Assembly (NCBI GenBank): GCA_030684815.1
Contig: JAUXXQ010000146.1
Coordinates: forward strand, 18,720 to 82,719
Source: Methylobacter sp.
GTDB lineage: Bacteria; Pseudomonadota; Gammaproteobacteria; Methylococcales; Methylomonadaceae
Length of the DNA stretch: 64,000 bases
Reading direction: 5' to 3'
This document shows, piece after piece, positions 55,065 through 63,073 of this stretch. The translations under genes and the position numbers were made by a program. The notes below the pieces were generated by a model that saw nothing but the letters and a program-made list of their open reading frames with translations, had not been told where the DNA came from and did not search any database. Positions within the stretch are counted from its first letter, which is position 1. Each line of letters opens with the position of its first letter.

Positions 55065-56165
55065 TTAAACAAGCGGCGGTACTTCACCCATCTGTTGTTC
55101 AAACTGTTCCGGCGGCATCGGCTGGCCGAACAGGTAGCCTTGATAGACGGTGCAACCGATGTTTTTTAAGCAGGCAAATTGTTGTTCGGTTTCCACGCAT
55201 CCGGCAACCATGCCGATACCCAGCCTGCGGGTCATGTCGATGATGGTTTTTACGATCATTGCGTCTGTGTTGTCGAAGGCAATGTCGCGCATCAAAAACT
55301 GGTCGATTTTTAGCTGGTCGATGGGGAGCTTCTTTAAATGGCTTAACGAGGAATAACCGGTGCCGAAATTGTCCATAGAAATGCGGATGCCGAGTTGTTG
55401 GAGCGCTTCCATTTTTCCGATGGTTTCGCTGATGTCTTGCAGCATCAGGCTTTCAGTCAGTTCGAGCTTAAGTTTCTCGGGGTTGATGCCGGTTTTTTTT
55501 AGCAGCTTGCGCAATTGTTTAACGAACTCAGGTTGGCTAAATTGGCGCGGGCTGATGTTGACGGTAAGCGATACCGCTCCCCTAAGCGGATCGTTTTGCC
55601 AGCGTTTGAGTTGTTCGCAGGCGGTCTGCAACACCCAGGCACCGATGGGCAGGATCAGGCCATTTTTTTCGGCAATGGCGATGAATTGTTCGGGCATGAC
55701 CCGCCCGTATTGCGGATGTTCCCAGCGCAGCAGGGCTTCGGCACCGATCATTTGGCGGTGGCTGTTTACCTGCATTTGATAGTACAGCTTGAGTTGGCTT
55801 TTGGTTAACGCCGAGTACAGGTCTGCTTTCAGCAGACGTTTGCTATACGCATCCTGTGTCAAGGTTGGAATGGGCTCTTTTCTGCTGTACCAGTCAAGGT
55901 CATGCAGTTTGAACAGCTGTTTGGTCAGTTTGTTGGTGATTAATTTACGGCCTTCCCTGTCCTTGAGCAGCAGGGTATCCGGCAGTGCGTCAATCAATTG
56001 GTTCAGTTGTGCTTTGAAAACAGCCAGTTTTTCGGCGTTTTTTTGCAAGGTTTGCGGTGTGTCTTGTTTTAGGTGCAGGTCTTTTTTCTTCGGTTTTTTG
56101 GGCATCGCTTGTTTCCGGGGAAGGGGGCTGCCATCTATAAATTGTGGGTTATAAACAAGAGTCAT
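55065..56165 (-). CDS. PAS-remnant EAL protein, probably inactive
   Basis: A 366-residue protein. Residues about 55-95 match only the start of a PAS domain, then the chain jumps to the linker that normally follows GGDEF and to an EAL domain (115-355). EAL keeps E143 (GAEALLRW), N203, E235 and K286. However, the usual DDFGTG is D265-N266, and the usual AEGVE is A-G322-C-V-E, removing a metal ligand and the general-base Glu known from studied EAL enzymes. It is therefore probably a c-di-GMP binder or dead enzyme. ATG 56165 starts 1 nt after the chemoreceptor stop with GGGAG upstream; a longer frame to 56249 lies inside that gene. Confidence 0.85.
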   Translation of the reverse strand: MTLVYNPQFIDGSPLPRKQAMPKKPKKKDLHLKQDTPQTLQKNAEKLAVFKAQLNQLIDALPDTLLLKDREGRKLITNKLTKQLFKLHDLDWYSRKEPIPTLTQDAYSKRLLKADLYSALTKSQLKLYYQMQVNSHRQMIGAEALLRWEHPQYGRVMPEQFIAIAEKNGLILPIGAWVLQTACEQLKRWQNDPLRGAVSLTVNISPRQFSQPEFVKQLRKLLKKTGINPEKLKLELTESLMLQDISETIGKMEALQQLGIRISMDNFGTGYSSLSHLKKLPIDQLKIDQFLMRDIAFDNTDAMIVKTIIDMTRRLGIGMVAGCVETEQQFACLKNIGCTVYQGYLFGQPMPPEQFEQQMGEVPPLV

Positions 56166-56166
56166 G

Positions 56167-58602
56167 TTAAAAATTCTCCCAATCGGTGGCCGCGAAAGCC
56201 AGCTGTTGATTTTTTGCTTTTGCTGCCTGTTCAAGGCTATGAAGGGCATTGCCGCTGTTGGTTTTTATGGCATCCCAAATCATATGCTCTTGGTGTTCCG
56301 GGCTGGGTTGTTGCGGCTGCGTTTGCAATTGCGCGGCGGTTTTTGCTGGCGGCATGATGCCGTCAAGCACATAAAACAGCTCGCGGTTCAGCAGTTGCTC
56401 ATTGAGTTTAAAGCCGCTGACCGAGACGGCCAGGTTTTGTGCTTGCTCGCCCAGCGATTCGGCAGCAGCGGCGGCTTGTTCCACCAATGCGGCATTTTGT
56501 TGGGTCATTTCATCCATTTGCGTCATGGCCAGGTTGACTTGCCCGATACCGGCGCTTTGTTCAATCGAGGCGGTGCTGATCTCCGCCATCATGCCGGTGA
56601 CACCGGTAATGGCGCTGAGTATGTCGTCCATCGTGCAACCGGCTTGTGCTACCAGCTTGCTGCCGTCATCGATTTTTTCCACCGAATTATCAATCAGGCT
56701 TTTGATTTCCTCGGCGGAGGCGGTGGCGCGTTGCGCAAGATGACGCACTTCGCTGGCGACCACGGCAAAACCTTGGCCGTGGACACCGGCATGGGCGGCC
56801 TCTATGGCCGCGTTGAAGGCGAGAATATTGGTCTGGAACGCAATGTCATCAATCACTGAAACGATCTCCTCGATTTTCTGTGAGGCTTCTTTTATCTCAT
56901 TCATCGTGCTGACAACTTGGCCGACCACATCGCCGCCTTGGCTGGCGATTGCGGCCGCGCCAATCGCAAGCAGGTTGGCCTGTTTGGCGTTTTCGCTGTT
57001 GGCCTGCACCGTCGAGGTCAGTTGATGGATGCTGGCGGCGGTTTGTTCCAGACTGGCGGCCTGCTGCTCGGTACGGAACGACAGGTCGTTGTTGCCGGAT
57101 GCGATTTCTTTGGCGCCGCTGTTGATGCAGTCGGTGGCGTCCTTGATTTGATGGATGATGTTTTCGAGTTTTTCCACGGTGGTGTTGGCGTTGTCTTTCA
57201 GTTGGCCGAAGGTGCCGTCATAATAGTTGGTGATGGTTTCGGTCAGGTCGCCACGGGACAGGGCGCCGAGTACCCGCACCATTTCATTGAGGCCGGTTTC
57301 GCTGGTGTAGAGCATCTGGTTCAGGCCTTCGCCCAGTTCGCGTAAAAAGCCTGTTTTGCCATGCAGCTCGAAACGCTTGCTGAAATCGCCCATGCTGGCG
57401 GCAACAACAATGGTGGAGACTTCTTTTTCCACGGCCGCTTCGGCGGTACGGTCATGCCATTCGGTGACGGTGCCGATACGTTCGCCCTGTGAGTTGATAA
57501 TCGGGTTGGCGATGACCATCAGGGTGCGCCCGCCCAGTTCCATATCTTCGCTATGCGCACCGGTTAAGGTGGCGAATAATTCGGCTTGTTTACTTGGATT
57601 TTGATAAAAACTATCCATGCTGCTGCCGATCAAGGTCGCGGCGGAAAAGCCGGGTATTTGCTCGCGGATTTTTGCCTCTATGTTGCCAAATGCGTTGACC
57701 GCCGATTTGTTGACGTAAATGATGTTGCGTTCATTGTCGGCAATCATGATGCCGATGCTGGTGTTGTCCAGCGCCATTTTGATGCGCAATATTTCTTCGG
57801 CGGCCTGATGTTCCGCCGTCCGGCGGGCCAGCAGTTTTTGTTGCATGTTTTTTATCGCATGTAACAGGCTGTCTTTGTCGTCGGCATCCAGATGGATAGT
57901 CCGGGACAAGTCGCCTGCCGCAATTTCTTTGGCGATGCCTTTGGCGTAGAACGGATCAATGCCGATTTGCTTGCTGAGATGGCGGGTCAAAAACAAGGCG
58001 ATGCCGATTGCCAGCGTGATGATAGCCATCGATAGCGTCCACAATACGTTAGATACTTGATAGGTGGTTTCGGTGACATGGCTGACATGGGCTTTAGCGG
58101 CGTTGACCTCGGCATTTCTGAGCCTGATCATTTGCGCTGACAATTTATGCGAGCCGTGGTCGAAGTCTTGCATGAAGCTATTGCCGGTTTCCACGCCTTG
58201 GTTCGTATAGGCTGAGGCCATGCGTTTGCCGTCCTGATAGAACAGGTCGAAACGTTGTTCGAGTATGTCGGCCTGCCTTAGCTTTTCGGCATCACCGTCA
58301 ATGCGCTGGCGGAACTGCTGTAAGCCCTCTTTGAAATCCTGGGCTGATTTTTCCGCACCTTGATAGCCTGTTGGCAAATGCGAGGCCGATACGCCGGTTA
58401 AAAATTGCTGTACCAGCACAATATCGCGCGCCATTTGCCCCATCAGCAATGCATTGGGTAACAGCGTCGTGTTTATTTCGGTCAGGGCGCGTTTGGTGTT
58501 GAACAGATTGATTAAGCTGGAGGCGGAAACAACGGTCATCAAGCTGATGATGGCCAGAAAACCAAGCAGTATGCGGGCTTTGAAATTGATATGGTTAAAC
58601 AT
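56167..58602 (-). CDS. methyl-accepting chemotaxis protein with PAS domain
   Basis: An 811-residue chemoreceptor. Transmembrane segments near residues 10-30 and 188-208 flank a periplasmic four-helix sensor; HAMP, a PAS domain (about 270-390) and the cytoplasmic signalling coiled coil follow. The hairpin tip IDDIAFQTNILAFNAAIEAA binds CheA/CheW; it continues HAGVHGQGFAVVASEVR, slightly divergent from the usual EAARAGEQGRGF. A typical CheR/CheB-binding pentapeptide is absent. AGAGAGG precedes the ATG. It lies in an operon between an EAL-GGDEF gene and the defective EAL gene, which suggests linked control of motility and c-di-GMP. Confidence 0.94.
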   Translation of the reverse strand: MFNHINFKARILLGFLAIISLMTVVSASSLINLFNTKRALTEINTTLLPNALLMGQMARDIVLVQQFLTGVSASHLPTGYQGAEKSAQDFKEGLQQFRQRIDGDAEKLRQADILEQRFDLFYQDGKRMASAYTNQGVETGNSFMQDFDHGSHKLSAQMIRLRNAEVNAAKAHVSHVTETTYQVSNVLWTLSMAIITLAIGIALFLTRHLSKQIGIDPFYAKGIAKEIAAGDLSRTIHLDADDKDSLLHAIKNMQQKLLARRTAEHQAAEEILRIKMALDNTSIGIMIADNERNIIYVNKSAVNAFGNIEAKIREQIPGFSAATLIGSSMDSFYQNPSKQAELFATLTGAHSEDMELGGRTLMVIANPIINSQGERIGTVTEWHDRTAEAAVEKEVSTIVVAASMGDFSKRFELHGKTGFLRELGEGLNQMLYTSETGLNEMVRVLGALSRGDLTETITNYYDGTFGQLKDNANTTVEKLENIIHQIKDATDCINSGAKEIASGNNDLSFRTEQQAASLEQTAASIHQLTSTVQANSENAKQANLLAIGAAAIASQGGDVVGQVVSTMNEIKEASQKIEEIVSVIDDIAFQTNILAFNAAIEAAHAGVHGQGFAVVASEVRHLAQRATASAEEIKSLIDNSVEKIDDGSKLVAQAGCTMDDILSAITGVTGMMAEISTASIEQSAGIGQVNLAMTQMDEMTQQNAALVEQAAAAAESLGEQAQNLAVSVSGFKLNEQLLNRELFYVLDGIMPPAKTAAQLQTQPQQPSPEHQEHMIWDAIKTNSGNALHSLEQAAKAKNQQLAFAATDWENF

Positions 58603-58644
58603 GTTGAACCTCTCTTAGGGTGCAATAGGGTTTAAAGCGGTTTT

Positions 58645-60456
58645 TTAATGAACAGCGTGCAGTTTGACGGCGGGGTTGGGCGCCCTGGTTTGAAAGCTAT
58701 CAGCATTTTTTGCGCTCATGCGCTGGTTAATGAAAAGGCTGTTGCCGGTGGTTTTTTTAGCCATTTTTTTTGCTTCGGAGGCCAAGTCGGCCAAATCGAC
58801 ATGGGAGCGGCAGAGGCTGGTTGATAGTGGGTCTACCAGGCCGACGGACAGGCTGATTAAAGGAAAAAAACAACTTTCCCCCGCCCTGTTTTCGGTATGG
58901 ATGCCGCCTGCTTTTATATCGTTGTCGCGGTAATAGGCCGGGACAGTATTATTAAAGCTTTCCAGTATGCTTTCACAACGCGCCCGCCAGTCGTCACAGG
59001 TAAAAATGACAATAAAATCGTCACCGCCAATATGGCCAACCCGCCCGCTTTCTGCCGGAACGCATTGGTTCAAGATATGGGCAACGGCTTTGATGATTTC
59101 ATCGCCTGCATCGTAGCCGTAAACGTCATTAAAGGGTTTGAAGTTGTCCAGGTCGAAATAGCCGAATGCAAACGGCGTTTTATTGGCCAACAGTTGGTTG
59201 ACCTGGTTGTTGATAGGCACGCTGCCCGGTAATAAGGTCAGCGGATTGGCGTGTTTGGCATTATCGATTTGTTGCCGGGTGAATTCGGCTAGCAAATCCA
59301 GCAACGTGCCTATGCCCATATAATCGCCATTATCAGCAATGATAAAAGCCGGGTCGCTGGTCGGCAATGAGGTCAATTGTTTGCTGATCAGGTCGATGGG
59401 GGTGTTTTTATCGATACACAGCGGGGCACTCTCAACAAAGGTTTTTATCGGGTTTTTGCCATGCAAATCGATGCCGTAGCGGGTGGAGAACAGTTTGGTC
59501 AGAAACTTGTCGCGAAAGATAATGCCTGAAGCAATGCTGTCATCAACCAAGGGCAATAGCGTCAATTCGTCATCGTGATGAAAGAGGTTCATCACGTCGC
59601 TGATGGAGGTTTTTGCCGAAATGGGGGTGACATAGCGGACGAGATGAACCGCGCTGGTGGTGTTAGGCAGGCCGCCCTTGTTTTCTGCTACGCGGTCTGA
59701 GGTGGCGAACAGCGAGCTGTCTATTTTATCGGCGGGAATTGCGGTTGGCCGGGCAAAATAATAGCCTTGGGCATAAACAATGCCGATTTTTTCGATGATC
59801 CTAAATTCGTCCTCGGTTTCAATGCCTTCGGCGATAACGCTGCAATTAAGCGATGTTGCCATGCTTTGGATGGAGCGGACAAAATTCATCTTGACCGGGT
59901 CTTCATGCAAACTGTGGATGAAATGCCGGTCTATTTTTACGTATTCGGGCAATAGCTCCGACCACAGCCGTAACCCAGAATAACCAGCGCCTAAATCATC
60001 CAAGGCAATTTCAAAGCCCATGCTGCGGTAATGTTTAGCGGAAGCCCGCATGATTTCGTAATTGTCACCGGGTTTATGTTCAGTCAACTCGATAATCACC
60101 GAGCAGGGGTTAACACCGTAATGCCCTAGCAACCTGAGCGTTTCGCCTTTTTTGAATTCGGGTTGCAGCAATACTAACGGGCTGGCATTAATGGACAGCT
60201 TTTCTTTAATGTTCAGGTCGGCATAACGTTGAATGGCGATTTCCCGACAGAGAAATTCCAGGCGCGTGCTCAAATTATATTTCTCGGCGGTCGTAAATAA
60301 ATTGAACGGGCTGTGCAATGCACTGTCTGACGGGCCGCGAATCAGTGCTTCATAACCCATTATTTTCTTTTGGGACAATGACACTATCGGTTGAAAAACC
60401 GGCGTCAGTAGCTTGCCATTAAGGATACTGATTATTTCTTTGCGTAAATCCGGCAT
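58645..60456 (-). CDS. EAL-CBS-GGDEF protein (c-di-GMP turnover)
   Basis: A 603-residue soluble protein with EAL first (about residues 5-250; VFQPIVSL, GYEALIRG, SINAS, IELTEH, LDDLGAGYSG, VKIDRHFI, IAEGIETEDE all intact), a middle region resembling paired CBS domains (260-400) and GGDEF last (415-575). The GGDEF site reads GGDDF, an uncommon variant that may or may not make c-di-GMP. Phosphodiesterase activity is likely from intact EAL residues. It starts the operon with the chemoreceptor (42 bp gap); GGGGAT precedes the ATG. Confidence 0.92.
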   Translation of the reverse strand: MPDLRKEIISILNGKLLTPVFQPIVSLSQKKIMGYEALIRGPSDSALHSPFNLFTTAEKYNLSTRLEFLCREIAIQRYADLNIKEKLSINASPLVLLQPEFKKGETLRLLGHYGVNPCSVIIELTEHKPGDNYEIMRASAKHYRSMGFEIALDDLGAGYSGLRLWSELLPEYVKIDRHFIHSLHEDPVKMNFVRSIQSMATSLNCSVIAEGIETEDEFRIIEKIGIVYAQGYYFARPTAIPADKIDSSLFATSDRVAENKGGLPNTTSAVHLVRYVTPISAKTSISDVMNLFHHDDELTLLPLVDDSIASGIIFRDKFLTKLFSTRYGIDLHGKNPIKTFVESAPLCIDKNTPIDLISKQLTSLPTSDPAFIIADNGDYMGIGTLLDLLAEFTRQQIDNAKHANPLTLLPGSVPINNQVNQLLANKTPFAFGYFDLDNFKPFNDVYGYDAGDEIIKAVAHILNQCVPAESGRVGHIGGDDFIVIFTCDDWRARCESILESFNNTVPAYYRDNDIKAGGIHTENRAGESCFFPLISLSVGLVDPLSTSLCRSHVDLADLASEAKKMAKKTTGNSLFINQRMSAKNADSFQTRAPNPAVKLHAVH

Positions 60457-60685
60457 CTGGTAGATCCCCTAAATAGGTTGAGGTTAGCATCAGCATAGAG
60501 GGGATTTGTTACATGGGTATTTCATTGTGATGACATCTTGCTACGTAACTTTTTATTAATGGCAGATAAAAAGACTGTCACCACGAAGGCCACGGAAGTC
60601 GTGTTGTAAGGGCGGCTCATCGGCCATGAATGCTGTCTGATATTCACACGGGATCGCAGTCGCTACAACACTAGGCAGCATACAG
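60457..60685. other. left part of a gene-free gap
   Basis: Between the divergent EAL-CBS-GGDEF gene and the phosphoesterase leader. It holds a short inverted repeat, GTGTTGTA (60601-60608) with TACAACAC (60664-60671), and a CACGAAG-type repeat near 60582. No gene seen. Confidence 0.5.
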
Positions 60686-60733
60686 GTTGTCATCAAAGCA
60701 AGTTGTTATCAAAGCAAGTTGTCATCAAAGCGT
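60686..60733 (+). repeat. three tandem 16-bp repeats
   Basis: GTTGTCATCAAAGCAA, GTTGTTATCAAAGCAA and GTTGTCATCAAAGCGT follow one another without gap. They lie about 96 bp before the small leader ORF and upstream of the phosphoesterase gene. TGTCATCAAA resembles half-sites of a PhoB box, but the 16-bp period does not fit the usual 11-bp spacing. TTGTCAC follows near 60744. A binding array for some regulator is plausible. Confidence 0.6.
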
Positions 60734-60828
60734 CACTGTCTTGTCACGTGCTGTTCATTAAGTTGACGCGAAACTGACACCTTTGCCGCTTAAAGTAAGT
60801 GCATCTTCATTTAATTTGGTGGATGCCC

Positions 60829-60897
60829 ATGAAAAAAATCAGCAGCCTTAATACAGTTCAAGCCCGCCCAATGCCAGGCAAAAAGGGGGCATTATGA
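60829..60897 (+). CDS. 22-residue leader ORF coupled to the phosphoesterase
   Basis: A short frame MKKISSLNTVQARPMPGKKG-AL with a good Shine-Dalgarno (GGTGG, 6 nt before ATG). Its stop overlaps the next ATG (ATGA at 60894-60897). It has no signal-peptide or known attenuator features, so a translational-coupling leader is the simplest reading. Confidence 0.5.
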   Translation: MKKISSLNTVQARPMPGKKGAL

Positions 60898-61685
60898 GCT
60901 TGAAATATCGTTCAATCTGGATTTCCGACACCCATCTTGGCACTAAAGGTTGCAAGGCCGAACAGCTGCGCGATTTTCTTGATAACGTCGATTGCGACTA
61001 TTTATATCTGGTCGGCGACATCATTGATTTGTGGAAATTCAAATCCGGTTTTTATTGGCCCGCCCTGCACGGCGACATCGTGCAACGGGTGATGAACAAG
61101 GCCAAAAAAGGCACGCGGGTCATTTATATCCCCGGCAACCATGATGAGCAGTTCCGCAAACATGCCGGGATGCATGTCAACGGCATCGACATACAGCTCA
61201 ACGCGATCCATACCACCTGCGACGGGCGCAAGTTTTTGGTGTTGCACGGCGACGAATTCGACAGCATCGTTTGCCACAATAAAAATCTGGCTTACATCGG
61301 CGGCGAGGCCTACGAGGCGCTGCTGGTGGTCAACCGCTGGCTGAATGCCTTGCGCACCAAAATGGGCTATCAATACTGGTCTATCTCGGCTTTTTTGAAA
61401 CACAAGGTCAAAAACATCATCAGTTTCATGGATAACTACCAGCATATCCTGAGCCTGGAAGCGCAAAAACGGCAGGTCGACGGCATTATTTGCGGTCATA
61501 TCCATCATGCCGATATTACCGAAATGGAATTTGGCAAAACCTACTGCAATTGCGGCGACTGGGTGGAAAGTTGCACCGCGTTGGTCGAAGACGCCAGCGG
61601 CCAATTGTCGATTGTGCATTGGCTGGAACAAAGCGGGCAACTGCTGGATCAGCCGCTTGAAACGCCGTATGCGGAGGCCGCGTAA
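60894..61685 (+). CDS. LpxH/PlcP-like metallophosphoesterase
   Basis: A 263-residue calcineurin-like phosphoesterase of the type annotated as UDP-2,3-diacylglucosamine diphosphatase. The metal-site motifs are SDTHLG (Asp 12, His 14), YLVGDIIDLW, PGNHDE, LHGDEFD and CGHIHH. Related enzymes include LpxH in lipid A synthesis and PlcP, which degrades phospholipids under phosphate starvation. The glycosyltransferase next door (1 nt gap) fits the PlcP-plus-glycosyltransferase arrangement used to replace phospholipids by glycolipids, but this is inference. AGGGGG lies just before the ATG. Confidence 0.87.
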   Translation: MSLKYRSIWISDTHLGTKGCKAEQLRDFLDNVDCDYLYLVGDIIDLWKFKSGFYWPALHGDIVQRVMNKAKKGTRVIYIPGNHDEQFRKHAGMHVNGIDIQLNAIHTTCDGRKFLVLHGDEFDSIVCHNKNLAYIGGEAYEALLVVNRWLNALRTKMGYQYWSISAFLKHKVKNIISFMDNYQHILSLEAQKRQVDGIICGHIHHADITEMEFGKTYCNCGDWVESCTALVEDASGQLSIVHWLEQSGQLLDQPLETPYAEAA

Positions 61686-61686
61686 T

Positions 61687-62727
61687 ATGAAGGTTTTTTA
61701 TGGCGTACAAGGCACCGGTAACGGCCACATCACCCGCGCACGGGTGATGGCCAGGGAACTTAAGGCCGCAGGCATCGGGGTGACTTTCCAGTTTACCGGC
61801 CGCCCTGCGGAAAAATATTTCGATATGGAGGTTTTTAACGGCTACCAGTCGCGCACCGGGCTTACTTTCCATACCGAAAAAGGCCAGGTCAGTTATCTGA
61901 AAACCGCGCTCGACGCCAAGCCGATTACTTTCATAAAAGATATGAGGCAATTGGATTTAAGCGGCTATGATTTGGTTATCAGCGATTTTGAACCGGTCAC
62001 CGCGTGGGCGGCAAAAAATCAGAACATCCCAGTGTTAGGCATCGGCCATCAATATGCGTTTAACCATGACATCCCCAGAGCGGGTTCCGACCCTATCGCC
62101 GACCGGGTGATGAAATATTTTGCCCCGGCGGATATTGGCGTCGGCTTGCATTGGCATCATTTTGGCCAGCCCATTTTGCCGCCGATCATCGATACCCCGG
62201 AAACGCCTAAAAGTATCATCAACAACAAAATCATCGTCTATTTGCCGTTTGAAGACCAAAATGACGTGATCCGCTTGTTAGCGCCGTTTAGGGATTTTGA
62301 TTTTCATCTGTATGCGCCGGAACCGGTGGCCTCTAGTTTCGGGCACATTAGCTGCAACCCGCTATCGCGTGCCGGTTTTCAACAAGATTTATACGATTGC
62401 GCCGGCATAATCAGCAATGCCGGTTTTGAACTGGCCAGCGAATCATTGCAGCTGGGCAAAAAAATCCTGGCCAAACCGCTGCATGCGCAAATGGAACAAA
62501 TCTCCAATGCCGCTGCGTTGCAGCAATTAGGTTACGGCCATGTCATGCACGATATGAACAGTTCCGTGATTGGGCATTGGCTGCACGATAAGCGCGCCGT
62601 GCATATCACTTACCCGAATATCGCCAAAGTGCTGGTGCAATGGATACAAGACGGTATGCCGCGCATGGATGCCGATTTTATTGACCGGATTTGGGGTACG
62701 GTGGAGGTGCGGCGCATTGAGTTTTAG
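61687..62727 (+). CDS. MJ1255/VC2487-type glycosyltransferase
   Basis: A 346-residue GT-B fold protein of the MJ1255/VC2487 family. The N terminus KVFYGVQGTGNGHITRARVM is the family hallmark; the C-terminal half has NAGFELASESLQLGKKILA, typical of the donor-binding domain, and RPAEKYF near residue 40. Start at 61687, 1 nt after the phosphoesterase stop; a longer frame from 61507 lies inside that gene. Together with the phosphoesterase it may act on membrane lipids, but no substrate is known. Confidence 0.85.
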   Translation: MKVFYGVQGTGNGHITRARVMARELKAAGIGVTFQFTGRPAEKYFDMEVFNGYQSRTGLTFHTEKGQVSYLKTALDAKPITFIKDMRQLDLSGYDLVISDFEPVTAWAAKNQNIPVLGIGHQYAFNHDIPRAGSDPIADRVMKYFAPADIGVGLHWHHFGQPILPPIIDTPETPKSIINNKIIVYLPFEDQNDVIRLLAPFRDFDFHLYAPEPVASSFGHISCNPLSRAGFQQDLYDCAGIISNAGFELASESLQLGKKILAKPLHAQMEQISNAAALQQLGYGHVMHDMNSSVIGHWLHDKRAVHITYPNIAKVLVQWIQDGMPRMDADFIDRIWGTVEVRRIEF

Positions 62728-62829
62728 GCGATTTTTTGAACAAGACATACCAAAGTCTATGAAAAGCATGAAACTCGATGTTCAAGCTTTTAGCTCATCC
62801 AAATAAAATATAAATCAATGTATTATGTT

Positions 62830-62859
62830 TCTAGCCGCGACGCCTACGTCGCGGCTAGA
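62830..62859. repeat. 13-bp perfect stem hairpin
   Basis: TCTAGCCGCGACG (62830-62842) and its exact complement (62847-62859) around CCTA. It is about 100 bp after the glycosyltransferase stop and has no T-run immediately after it. Otherwise 62728-63073 has no gene. Confidence 0.65.
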
Positions 62860-63073
62860 AATCGTTTTGAACGACGCAATGCACCCCGTTCAGCTAAGCG
62901 TAAAAATTCATTTTTGTTCCGTCCCAAACGCAAGGCCGGTTTGCCGAGACCTTGTCGCCAGCCCAATAGCGCCGTTTTCCTTTCACAAAAACCTATGGCA
63001 CTATAAACGCCTTTCTTTCTGTCTTTTGTCATTCACTGATGGATAAGCCGCTACTGAATCAGCAGGTATCGTT

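Noticed and set aside
54902..55243. 113-codon plus-strand frame over the glgP-EAL gap
   Set aside because: It translates the nested palindromes and then the antisense of the EAL gene; no protein features.
60686..60780. PhoB box upstream of the phosphoesterase
   Set aside because: TGTCAT-like words are present but with 16-bp instead of 11-bp spacing; kept only as an unassigned repeat.
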